NCBI GenBank assembly: GCA_000497125.2
Contig: CM035317.1
Location: forward strand, 708,001-772,000
From: Spironucleus salmonicida
Taxonomy: Eukaryota; Fornicata; Diplomonadida; Hexamitidae
Length of the DNA: 64,000 nucleotides
Reading direction: 5' to 3'
Made by a program: the position numbers and the translations under genes. Positions 44,601 to 55,408 of the stretch are shown piece by piece (position 1 is the stretch's first letter; each line of letters opens with the position of its first letter). The notes below the pieces were generated by a model. That model was not told the DNA's origin and made no database searches. It saw only the letters and a program-made list of their open reading frames with translations.

Positions 44601-46396
44601 AAAGGAAGAGACAGCATCAAACGAAAGGATTACACTTAAAAGATAAAATAAATGAAGACTCATTTGAAGACATCTTTCATGTAACAGACGTTGAGTTTAT
44701 TAAATTTGAATAGGACACCGATATCAAGATAGAGATGCCTCCATAATACAACATAAGCAATAGATTGATATTAGCAGGAGTAAGAACTGAATGCTACACT
44801 CATTGTAGAGAAATCGATATACCAAACGAAAAGATGTACGGAATTGGCTTCACATCGCTTTACCCTTCAGGCATGGTATTTGGAAACTTACCTTTAAGAG
44901 ATTTAATTGTTGGAACACATGCAGGAAGCTAAACCTATACTAAAAGTATTGATTCAAAAGATATAGCAAAGCATAAGTTTAAACTTGATTAGGCCTATAT
45001 TGATAACTTAATTGAATACATTAAGAGCATACCAAGGAAGATTACAGCAGAAGAAAGGCGTCAATACTATTTAGCTAGATGCGATAAGAAGTATAGAGTA
45101 ATTTAAATCAAATGTTAGATGTTACCACCAAGGAATTTAAAGTTCTCAGTGTTAGGATGTCATATTTGGAACAAGGTATTGTTTCCCTTATGTAGAACAT
45201 GTGCAGAATAGCAATGTTTGAATGTTAACAATCATGATAAATGTAAGCACAAAGTCGAATAAAGATATCTTTATGGGTTTTGGCATGATATTGAATTGAT
45301 AAATGCTTTATACGAAGGTTATACGTTCAGGGAGATATGCAAGATACATACGTACTAAATAACAAGTTTTAATGATAAGAAATATGATGGAAATAATTAC
45401 ATTAATTCATAGATGTTCAACAAGATATTGCACGCAGATCAAGATGGTTATAAGGATGAAGCTGTACTAAAGCAATTAGCAAATGATTGTAAGTTTGATT
45501 ATAAGTATGATAATGGCATAGCATATATAAAACAGAAAGGATAGTAGGATTATAGATCAATAAAGTTAAACCTGGGAGGTAAATCGTTCTATAAGCTGTT
45601 ATTAAATGCAATATATAGTAAAACAGGTCAAAACGTGGTAAGACCCACAACATAATTTCATTAAGGAGAGTTCATATTTGAACAGTGGGATAAGGAGCTA
45701 CACAATAATTGCACAGTTTAACTGGTGGGAAAAAATATATTTAAGAATACATTTAATTATGAAGAGCAGTTGCAACAAACATAAAGATCTTAATCAAACG
45801 TATCATTCGCAGGAGCGATAATATCCGTATAAAGAACACTGTTATACACATTAATGAGATATATAAACGATGAATTGAAAGAATTGGTTTTATATGGAGA
45901 TACAGATTCAATCTATTGTATACTGGATAGAGGAATGTATCCAAACTTGATATCTGTCACATTCAAGAATACGTACTCTTGCTAATACGAATAGAAGCTG
46001 GAACCGGAGTTATGGGTATGTCTAGGGGAATAAGTATATGCGTATACAGACGGAATCAGATGTGCTCATACATCAAAGGGTATCACAGTTGACAAGTAAG
46101 GAATTATGACATTGGAAGATCAATCATAAAAGCATTTATTTGAAGTATACATACACGTGTTATTTGATAAGATCAATATAGATAAAAATAGTAATGCATA
46201 ATACCCAACTATCAGACGGTATAAGTAAAAGTAAAGCAAGAAATAAACTTCATAAGAGATTAGAAGGATTGTAGCATATATACAAACACAACATATAAAT
46301 CGATCAAAATGGACTCATAGAAACGATGTATTGATTTTAATTCAACACCGAATGAAATAGCTACATTATCATTTGGATATGTAAAAGAATGATTGA
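41655..46396 (+). pseudogene. Protein-primed family B DNA polymerase with OTU-like domain (broken)
   Basis: The order along the protein is: an unknown N-part; an OTU-like cysteine-protease block with NNDHNCLYAAI (near 42690) and SGHYNVI (near 43065); a Cys-rich zinc-ribbon-like part (43140-43400); 3'-5' exonuclease motifs AHNASGYDNYLLL, KDSFRL and INYCIQD; a nuclease-like KYGLELNGVFYHG insert; and polymerase motifs SLYPSGM (A), KLLLNAIYSKTG (B) and YGDTDSIY (C). Motif A reads GFTSLYP, with Gly where the catalytic Asp is normally found. The frame is broken by TGA at 43332-43334 and by a frameshift near 44190. It resembles Maverick/Polinton PolB and would replicate the element, but this copy should be inactive. 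Confidence 0.85.
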
Positions 46397-47000
46397 TATT
46401 TCCAGAGTTATATTTATTTAATATAGTAAAATGGGAAAGTTAACTTTTGGTTAAGTAATATAAAAAATAATATATAATTCTATAACAATGAGCATAAGAT
46501 CTTGAGAGCAGATTAAAAATATGTAACCGATATCGTGGCGAGAGATAACTTAAACGCATAAGATTTATTAGTATTAATGAAAGAATATATGATTCATCGG
46601 AAGAGATCAACACTAGGGCGTTTAGTACTAAAACTATTCTGTTATGAGAAATTATCCAAGTATTTTTTTTGTATTAATAAAATTGAATAGCATCGAATTC
46701 AATTAATTCAATTGATACAAAAAATAAATAAAATAATTCAGTTAATTCAGATAACACAAATATAAAAATAAGGAAATTAAAGAAGAATTATGAATGTATA
46801 GATGAAATAAAACATAATAAAGAGAAATATAACCATACGTATAAAAATAAGAAATATTAATTAAGTAATATATGTAATTAAAAGAAACATAAACAAAAAT
46901 GTTTGAGATAAGAATGAAAATAAATAGGTAATTTAATAATCAAAAATCCAAAGTATTGATACACTAACAGAATTATAAAATAGTTAAAAATAATTTAAAT

Positions 47001-47480
47001 ATGAATTCTTTTAAAAATTTGAAAGTTAATAACAACTCAAAAAAGAGCAAATCGTTGAAAAACCAATGTTAGAATCAGTTACAGATTAACATTAACAAAT
47101 AAAGGAACATCCAGATTTAATAAACTTCATTGACCACATGTTAAATGTTATAAGCAAGATTTAAGTGACTTACGAAAAATCAATTTTTTTTAATTATTAA
47201 AATGAACATTGCAGATTAAATTAACAAAGGAGCAGATATCGCAACAGACGGAAGACATCTAGTTATTAATACATTAGGTCTAAAAGATCAAAATAAACAT
47301 AAATTAGGAAAGGTATTATACATGACAAACAGATTTACAAAATATTTACCATAACCAGAAACATTGCAAGAGACTAAAAAAAGTATAACCATAATAACCA
47401 TAAAAACCCGCAAAAAACATATCTCGTTCCTGCACAAAAGCATGAAATACGTTTTTGCGCAGTCAAAAAGCCTTAACTGA
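47001..47480 (+). CDS. Two small ORFs at 3' end of PolB element
   Basis: ORFs at 47001-47168 (55 aa, MNSFKNLKVNNNSKK) and 47202-47480 (92 aa, MNIADQINKGADIATDGRH) are open in the Gln code and A-rich like the polymerase gene. Neither has a recognised domain. The last third of the second crosses into DNA of different composition, so its end may be a fusion to host sequence. The stretch 46397-47000 is A-rich with short AATTCA repeats and no clear gene. Confidence 0.3.
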
Positions 47481-47712
47481 GCTGTTTCAACATTTACATG
47501 ATTTTTTGACCGTTTGAGAGTTGGTTGACAGCAAATACGCAGAACTACTAATGTGGAACGCACGATTGCAGTATTCACATGATATTGTCATGCAAAATCT
47601 AGTTTAGGGTAGGGTAGAAACTCTTGAGGAATCGGTGAGAATGTGGCTTCAATTGTGTAGCTTGAGAGTTAGTATGGAGGCTGAAAATGGTATTTTGCAG
47701 GGTTTGATTTGA
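47445..47712 (+). pseudogene. Helical protein fragment broken by TGA
   Basis: One frame reads QKALTELFQHLHDFLTV, then TGA (47515-47517), then ELVDSKYAELLMWNARLQY and further to TGA at 47710-47712. The composition differs from the A-rich element next to it. It looks like the remnant of a coiled-coil protein gene with no recognised family. Confidence 0.35.
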
Positions 47713-49080
47713 AAAATTGTTGTAACAGCCCTAAAAGGGTTCATGAGTCGTTAAATGTTAAATGGTCTTGTAGTAAAAATATTACTTGGGGCTGAGTGGT
47801 AAAATTATGATAAAATAGTAGTAGATGCAATTATTAGGTGTAAAAGGGAATAAGATATCCTTATATTCAGTTTTACCATTTCATAGTGGTTAAAATGGTT
47901 CTAGCCAACTTATTCACGCGATTTTAGTTTTAGACTATTCTAGGGCGTTAAATCAGTAAGTTTTTACTGCAGTATGGCCATTTGCCTCTAAATATTTTAC
48001 TTTTATAAAATCCATACAGCAACGAAAACTAAGCACTTTGTAACAACATTATACAGATATTCTAATTATTAATTTGTATTTACGTAAATTTATCTAATTT
48101 TGTTTTTATTTTATTCTCATCACGCAACATATTTTGTATATAATTTATCTACTCTTTAATGTTAAACGACAAGTTTTTGTAATGTTAGTTATGTTAAATG
48201 CTTCGGTTGGTGGATACATAGTACTTTCGTTGGATCTTCATTCCTTACGATTAACTATTAAGATGTGTACCAATAGTCATAATTTTGGTAAAATACTTGA
48301 TATTTACCATTGATTTTTAAACTATCCGTTCCAAAATAAGCTATATCTTATCAGTTAATTGCATTTATTATCCACTCTTTAATAGCTCCACCCGAAGGAG
48401 TTACAGTTTATTCTTCTGTGGAACCCTTTGTGTGACTGGATGATACTGTAATTCCATTTTAGACTATATATTAGCACTGAAAATATTTTAAAATATTATT
48501 CTTTGATACCTGGTATACTATATACCAATATGTTGTATGACGAGATTATTATTAAATTTTGATGAAAATTAGTAGGAGCCATATACCACCATCAAGTGAT
48601 GATAATATTTACTGCATCTTCTAGCTATATTAGTCTATGGGATGCGCATGTAACCGCTTGGGATAATCCTCCATCTTGCTAACACGTTTTCAGTCTATAT
48701 CTAACTCAAAGCAGAATAATTGCTGATATTCTAATACCAATTACGCACTACACATGATAGTTTAGGACTAATTTAATTCATACTGGGGTATTAAACGAAT
48801 ATGAAATAATAAGTATATAAAATTAGCCTATCGTTGTCGCTCATTAATTACGAGTCTACCATCATCTCTAATATTTGCATTCTTTCATCAATTGAAAGAA
48901 GGTAGCAAACTTATGGACCTTCTGCTGCAATTATCTACATCATTATAATAACATTTTTCCTGGACGTGCTTCTTCCACACAAGAATCCCACCACACCCAT
49001 CCAAAAATATTCTATTTCAATGAGGTCACATATCAACAAAGTTCCATAACTATCCTATATTTGTCACACCAGCTACATGG
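47713..49080. other. Intergenic DNA with no supported gene
   Basis: About 1.4 kb of moderately AT-rich sequence with short open stretches only. Nothing is recognised. Confidence 0.45.
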
Positions 49081-49130
49081 CCTACCGGAACAGATACAAA
49101 TATAGCTATACCGACAAAATAAATGAATAG

Positions 49131-49661
49131 ATGTGCAATTCGCTGAAAAGTGATACAATACTGACTGTACCGCAGTATATGCAAGATTATCTCGAAGAAG
49201 CGATAGTTGCAGAATTATCAGAATTTGTGTTTTTGCAGATTAAAATTTGGTTCCATTGGTGTCATTTTGGTTGCCGTCGGTGCCGGCAGCTTCAAATGCG
49301 ACGTGGACAGCATTTGGCCGCTGGTATTTCGTCTGCGTACGTTTCAATGATTTCACTTCAGGTTTTTGACATGATACCGCAGGGTGGAGGTTTTGCAGGT
49401 GTTATGTATATGATACTGATTGGGCGTTTTGATAATTTTCCTGGTTATCAGCTTTGCTTCAGTCAGTGCGACCAGACCTCGGAACGCGGTAAGAAATTGC
49501 GCATGACTCTGCAAATGTAGTTAATGGGATATGCTTCAGGTGGCAATGGCATCGATAAGGCATCGCTGGATGTGTTTTTAGGTGTAGATGGGGTAAGTAT
49601 ATTTAACGGGCAGGTAAATAGCCGTGAAGGGCGTTACGTGAAAATAGGAACCGGGAGTTGA
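49131..49661 (+). CDS. Hypothetical ORF, 176 aa, possibly a decayed transporter
   Basis: The frame from the ATG at 49131 is open to TGA at 49659-49661 with one TAG read as Gln. Part of it is hydrophobic (GGGFAGVMYMILIGRF). In an alternative frame at about 49250-49350 the DNA reads GVILVAVGAGSFKCDVDSIW, which recalls the Gly-rich motif of POT/PTR peptide transporters followed by Lys-Cys. A frameshifted transporter relic is one reading and an unrelated short gene is another. Composition is less AT-rich than the flanks. Confidence 0.3.
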
Positions 49662-50938
49662 GCAGTTGTGTGTTTTTTGTTATCAGTGTTTGAGTGGGGT
49701 TTTGTGTGGAGTGTTTTTGTGGGCATACGGTGAACTGTGAAGTTTTTCTTGGAATGTTTTCCAGCGTTTTAGGCTTGGACGGGTTGGTAGTGATTTTTTG
49801 TGAGCTAGATGCGCCCACAAGGTAATAACTTGTGATGGAAATATTCGCATTCAACCATCTTGTGGGAATGATGGTTATTGTGGGAACCAAGAAAGTTGTC
49901 ATATAGCCTAGGGGCCTTAAGGACCGTTCAGACCTATTTTTGCAGCATAATAATATTTTATTCTTCGAAATTTATACTCTATACTATGAATAAGTAAAAT
50001 GTCACTGGATATCGTGAGCTAAATCATTACAGGCAACACGATAAAGCTTAACTGCTATACTAAGTACGCACCAGCTGTATAAATTTTTTACTATTATACT
50101 TTACCTCCCTGTATACAGTACTCTACTATGTCGTACTAGTGGCTAGTCGATATGGACAATATCCTAGTATTAAGAATTTTAGAAAACACTTCTATTTACA
50201 AAATGCTATTATTTTTCATATAGTATCCAATATATAGTTTTAAAATGAATGGCGAAACAAGCTACGAATAAAGCGGGTTAGTCAGACGACTCTGTTGCTT
50301 GCAAAAATAAGAGCCTATCTTCATTAGTACTTGCTGAATGCTGCATTATCAGTATTTCTAGTTGCACCGACTAAACTTTAAGATGGAATAAAGTTTGTAT
50401 ATATCTTCAATTGAGAGTTTATATTTACTGCTGTTTAGATACAATATAATGTTATTTTGGAATAACTTGTTCATTGTATTTAACAAGATATAATATAAAG
50501 ATTCTTCTAAATTTATTAACGAAATTTTAGTTATGTAAATCTATATCCAGTTAAGGATGATATTTATTTAATTATGTAATTAAGAAATATTATTAAATTT
50601 ATGGTAGAGTAAGTGTGATTACAGCGATGCTATGTTTATTTAAAGGTAACATAAAAATTTAAAATCTATTTGAGATAAATGTACAACAATGTTTTAACTT
50701 TAAAACCAGTTTTATTAACACGCCTAAGCTGATAATGTTCACAATATAGTAAACAATTTTCCACTTAACATTCCTTGTTATGAATCAATTTCTTGTGCCT
50801 TTTGAGGGGAAGTCTCCCATCTGCAGCAGGACCATTCACAAATTGCATGGCCACAGGTAAACAATTCTAATCTAATTAATTTTAGTACCAGTAGGACCAA
50901 CCATCTTACACATCTATAAACGCTACCAATAAAATATC
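49662..50938. other. Intergenic DNA with no supported gene
   Basis: The first ~250 bp are T/G-rich and may belong to the ORF at 49131. The rest is AT-rich and has no gene I can support. Confidence 0.45.
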
Positions 50939-52789
50939 TCATTCCTGTATGCCAGCAGACCCTTCAACAGACACCGATGTCTTCTTTTTCTGCCTCATAA
51001 ACCAGAATACCCCGCCACCTATCGCACCAGCAACAATCAAAACTGCAATTACAATGCCGGCAATAGCTCCACCGGAAAGGTTATTTTTAGACTTATTACC
51101 AGAGATAAAGCAGAACGCACCAACAGCTTCAGCTCCCTCAGTGCACCCAGTGCAGACCTCGTCCGCAAGCTAGTATCCTGGAATGCAAGAATCGCATTTT
51201 GTGCTATCAGTCCCGCTGCATTTGAAGCAGTTTAACGCACTTTAGCATTTGCATGCGACGGTCTAACTATCACTCCCACACGCCACTATTTAATCCCCTA
51301 CGCAGACCATGCCATCAGTACCAGCATCTTTACAGTCTTTTTCGCATGTCTGGTTTATGCTCATCGTGTGCCCAGTAGCACAAGTATCGCACCTTTCGCC
51401 GTTACGTGAGCAGCTCTTGCATACTTCGTTGCATTTGGAGCACATATTTTAGCTCATGAAAAAGCCTTCCAAGCACTCGTCACAAGAACCCAAATCAGAC
51501 TTCTTGTACCCAGTGAGGCAATTTTCGCATTTTTTCGTGTCCGCGGTCTCACAGGTTGCGCAGTTTACGGCTAAATCGCACTCGCACTGCTCAACGGTGT
51601 TGCCAGCGCAGGCTGTACAAGCACCAGCCTAGAGGAAAAAGTTAGGCTTGCACAACTGGCAGACTGCTTTATCCCCATCGCAATTGGCGCAGTTATCGCC
51701 GCAATTAGCGCAGGAAGTTCCTTCCAAAATGAAGCCTGGAAGGCAGCTTTTGCACTTGTTAAGCATATTCTCGCAGGTAGCGCAGTTATTAGTACAGGTT
51801 TTGCAGGTCGTTTGACAAATTTCAGAAGAGGCGCATTCGGAATCTGTTGAGCAGTTTTTGACGCATTTGTCGCCTGCCACGGTAAATCCGGTTGTGCAGG
51901 CGGTGCAGACGTCCTTTCCGGCTTGGCAGGTCATGCAGTTCAAGTCTGTGCACTTCTCGCACTTGTTAGCCTCAACAAAGAAGCCGGAATCGCAAACGGT
52001 ACAGTTGGTGTCAGACGAGCAGGTTATGCAGTTCACTGAGCAGGCTATGCAGGTTTTCGGGTCCGTCGTTGTGTCCTCGAAAAATGTTGGCTTGCAGGTC
52101 AAGCAGGGTGTGTCAGCAGCTGGGTTGTAGTTTCCGATGCAGGTGGCGCATTTCGTGTTGTCGGTGACGCAGGTGGCGCAATTCGCAGCACCCGTGCATA
52201 CACAGGGCTTCATCTGAGCAATTTCGCAAGGGGCGCAAGTGGAACCGGTCAAAACGTTGCCATTGGCGCAGGTCTTGCATTCGGTGGCAGACGTACAGGT
52301 GAGGCAGGTGGCAGGACATGCTGTGCAGGTTTTTGGAGCGGTGGTGCTCTCAAAAAAGCCGGTTTTACAGGTAGAGCAGGGTGTGACGGCATCTTAATTG
52401 TAGTTTCCGTTGCAGGTGGCACACTTCGTCTTATCGCTGGCGCAGGTGGTGCAATTAACGGCGGCTGTGCACACGCAGGGCTTCATCTGATTGGCAGTAC
52501 ATGTCTTGCATGTATTATCCTCTAAAAAGTTATCGTTTTCACAGACAGAACAGGTGGTTGCAGTAGTGCTACAGACTTTACATTTGGAGTCACAGGATGA
52601 ACATTTTATTCCATCAAGAAATTAGCCGTCTGCGCAAGTGGCGCACATTGTATCTTCTAAGGTGGTACCTGAGCAAGTAAGGCAACCTTCAGTGCACTTA
52701 ATGCAGACTGCTTCAGCGGTACCGGTTCCTGTTGGGCAATAATTGCCTTCATTGCAATTATTTTGGCTATCAGTACAGGTTCCGGACAT
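50939..52789 (-). CDS. Cysteine-rich membrane protein (CRP), 616 aa
   Basis: The minus-strand frame from the ATG at 52789 to TGA at 50941-50939 starts MSGTCTDSQNNCNEGNYCP and carries many CxxC modules. A block of about 90 residues is tandemly duplicated: MKPCVCTAAVNCTTCASDKTKC and MKPCVCTGAANCATCVTDNTKC. The C-end has [27 protein letters not shown] followed by RQKKKTSVSVEGSAGIQE, an extended tail. No N-terminal hydrophobic signal is seen. GC is higher than in the flanks. It is probably a surface protein, with the tandem block showing recent internal growth. Confidence 0.9.
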
Positions 52790-54380
52790 TTTTAGTTAAT
52801 GAAATTTTACGATAAGTGCTTTAATTCATAAATAATTAGGATTAAATAGTTTCGCTTTTTTGTAATAAGCGGTTAATGTGGATTAACTACTCTAAAATTA
52901 ATATTATAAAATAATAAAAACAGTAAAAAATAGTTCTTGATTTATATCGATGATAACTTAATATACTGTTAATTTTTATATTTTTTAAAAGTCAAATAAT
53001 ACGTAAAATTATAAGTAATAAATATATTTCATTACAATAATGCTTGTCATATATTTTATTTATTTATTTATTATTAATCATGAGTTGTTATCAATATTAT
53101 GTAATAATATTATGTATTAAATATATAAATATAACTATTATTTTATATTTTTATTTATTTATTATGTTTATTATATTATTATTTCTCTATAGTGATTTTT
53201 AATAATAAGTTATTTTATATAAATATATATAAAATATAAGAACAATATATATTATTAAAAGCAATATTTATACCTAAACCGATAATAGAATCAAGATATC
53301 ATACGATTATTATGTGTATACAAATATATTTTAATATTTAAATTTAATAATGTAAAATTTTTAAAATTTACAATTTAGTTCTCTATTGAATCGAGGTATG
53401 TATGCTGTTTAGGTTTTAACTATAATTTTAAGATGTTTATGACCAAATATGAATTTCATAGAAGTGTAGATTTCTTTATATTTGAAATAATTTTTATTTG
53501 TAGTCAATCATTTTATATGATGATAAATTTTAATAAAATATATAAGTATTACAAATATATCGTTAGAATTTAAGCATATACTTTGCAGTCAAAGCTTATT
53601 CGATGAATGGTAGATTTATTATTATATTTAAATCGAATATATATTATGTGAGATTACTTATACCAAATATGTATTATCATTAAATATTATCAAACAGTAA
53701 CATTTATTTCAAACATTCATCTGTTTTAATGTTAATATATTAATATTTGTAAATCATAACAGCAACTATCTTGATAACTTACAATTTAAAATTTATATCA
53801 ATACGTTACAAATATTAGTTATTATAATCCTCATTCAACAATATTTGTTCTACACTAAATAAGTACAATAAATGTCCTTTTAAGGAAATGGAAATTACTA
53901 TTATTTTTAATTTAGATAATTGTAAAAATAGTTTGTTTTGGTTAATAAATAATTAAATCATTATCATAAACCATTTAATTTCATATTTAATTAATAAATT
54001 ACATAACTAAAATATATTATAATATATAATTTAAGTAATATATAATAATCGTGCTTCAGATATTATTATATTCACTTTAATAAGCTAGTTTCTATTATTA
54101 AGATTTAATTTTTCAATAATTTATTATTCTAGAATTAAGTAACTAGTACTAACAGCATGAACCCGTAGTCTCTAGTTTAAAACCGTCAAAGTCATTTTTT
54201 ATGACCGTGTTGTGATCATAACCATGACTTGCCGTTTTTTTTAACCGAAATCGACTGAACCATACTTTTAGAACGTATTACTTACTACCCCATTATATGA
54301 ATACGATCAAAGGCAAATTTGACTAATAAATGATCAACAAACATAGAGATTAAATTATAAAATAGAAACAGAATAACTTA
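52790..54380. other. Very AT-rich intergenic DNA
   Basis: About 1.6 kb, among the most AT-rich stretches of the window. It has TTTATTTATTTATTATT-type runs near 53055 and no gene. Confidence 0.6.
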
Positions 54381-54398
54381 ACAAAATAACATTTCAAC

Positions 54399-54452
54399 CG
54401 GCCAGGGTGGAAAGCGATCGTTCTAGAGATTGTAAGAGGGCCGGGTAGCGTT
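54399..54452. repeat. GC-rich hairpin, related to that at 40766
   Basis: It begins ACCGGCCAGGG, has CGATCGTTCTAGAGATTG in the centre and ends GGGCCGGGT. It interrupts AT-rich DNA and is followed by A-rich coding-like DNA, the same arrangement as at 40766-40963. Confidence 0.5.
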
Positions 54453-54526
54453 AGGTCAGAATTCGAATTAAGCATCCTATGAGACAAACTAGATGTGTTT
54501 TTAATCAGATAAGCTCATAGAGTAAG

Positions 54527-55408
54527 ATGTCAACAAGCTCAACAACATGGGATAACTTCTCAATATCAAATTTGACTTCATTCTTTATAGAGCATAATTA
54601 AGATGTCACATTCAAGAAAGTAAATACATAAAATAGTAATTCTTGAAAACACTATTTTTATGTTTATAAAATGGAACACAACCACACAGCGTTTGTATAA
54701 TCAAACACTAAAGGTATTCTACAAAAATTGTAGCAAGTTATATAACAATACTTCAAGAGGGAGTTATCTCTTTAAGAGTACTACTAAAAATAATAGCAAT
54801 AAAAGTTATAGCTTCATCATATTAAATTATTGAAAAATAAGCTATTTGAAATATCATAGGATGATTTAAATGATTCTTAAACTAAACTATTGAAACAAAA
54901 TATTAGTAAGATTAGAAAGATCAGATCGTAATAACAATCAGATAAAATTAAAATAGGTTAAGAGAATAAATATTAAAAAGATTACAAACATATATCTATT
55001 TTAAAAGATTAAATAAAGTAGAACAATAATTAAATATCACTCATACTAGAAAAATAAATCTCATCTGTATATAAAAACAAATAGATTAAATTATTAAAAA
55101 CTAAAACATAAAAGTACAATGAGATGATCAACAATGTAAACGATAGGGCTTAATGAATCATCTCATAGGAAAGAATTAGATAGTTTAATGACATAATTAC
55201 TAAAATTAATTAATTAGACTCAAATGCTTTGGTCAATGAATAAGTAAATGACTATGAGTAATTTAATGTAGAAGATGTTACCTTTGCTGAAAGAATTAAT
55301 GGAGAGTTCAACTTACCATAGATGATGCTCCCTCGTATTGAAACGATAGAATACTTTCCACTCGAATCTCCACCTTACTGCCCATAAACCCTGATACCAA
55401 GTAAATTA
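54527..55408 (+). pseudogene. A-rich element fragment with Gln/Lys-rich coiled-coil ORF
   Basis: A 39-aa ORF (54527-54646) is followed by a frame from the ATG at 54671 (MEHNHTAFVQSNTKG) to TGA at 55154-55156, 161 aa, almost entirely helical and rich in Gln, Lys, Ile and Leu with very many TAR codons. The same frame is open beyond the TGA (NALVNEQVNDYEQF, then MMLPRIETIEYFPLE) into the 3' end of the CRP on the other strand. Composition and strand bias match the PolB element at 40.9-47 kb. I infer a truncated copy of a related element inserted next to the CRP. Confidence 0.45.

Larger units (their letters stand above)
40766..47480 (+). mobile_element. Decayed Maverick/Polinton-like element with protein-primed PolB
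   Basis: The plus strand is markedly A-rich throughout and codes in the Gln code. The order is: upstream ORF (40963-41658), polymerase ORF (41655-46396), then small ORFs up to about 47480. The polymerase belongs to the protein-primed family B typical of Maverick/Polinton elements, linear plasmids and some viruses. No integrase, ATPase or capsid gene was recognised, so either the element is partial or those genes were lost. Its right end is uncertain. The left end is tentatively placed at the GC-rich palindrome. Confidence 0.65.

Noticed and set aside
44375-44713. Separate 112-aa gene starting at 44375
   Set aside because: It begins with TTG, and its frame continues in both directions as polymerase sequence once TAR is read as Gln. 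It is an internal part of PolB.
40766-47480. CRISPR array or bacterial plasmid origin for the repeats near the PolB element
   Set aside because: There are no regularly spaced direct repeats, and TAR = Gln coding shows that the element uses the host code.
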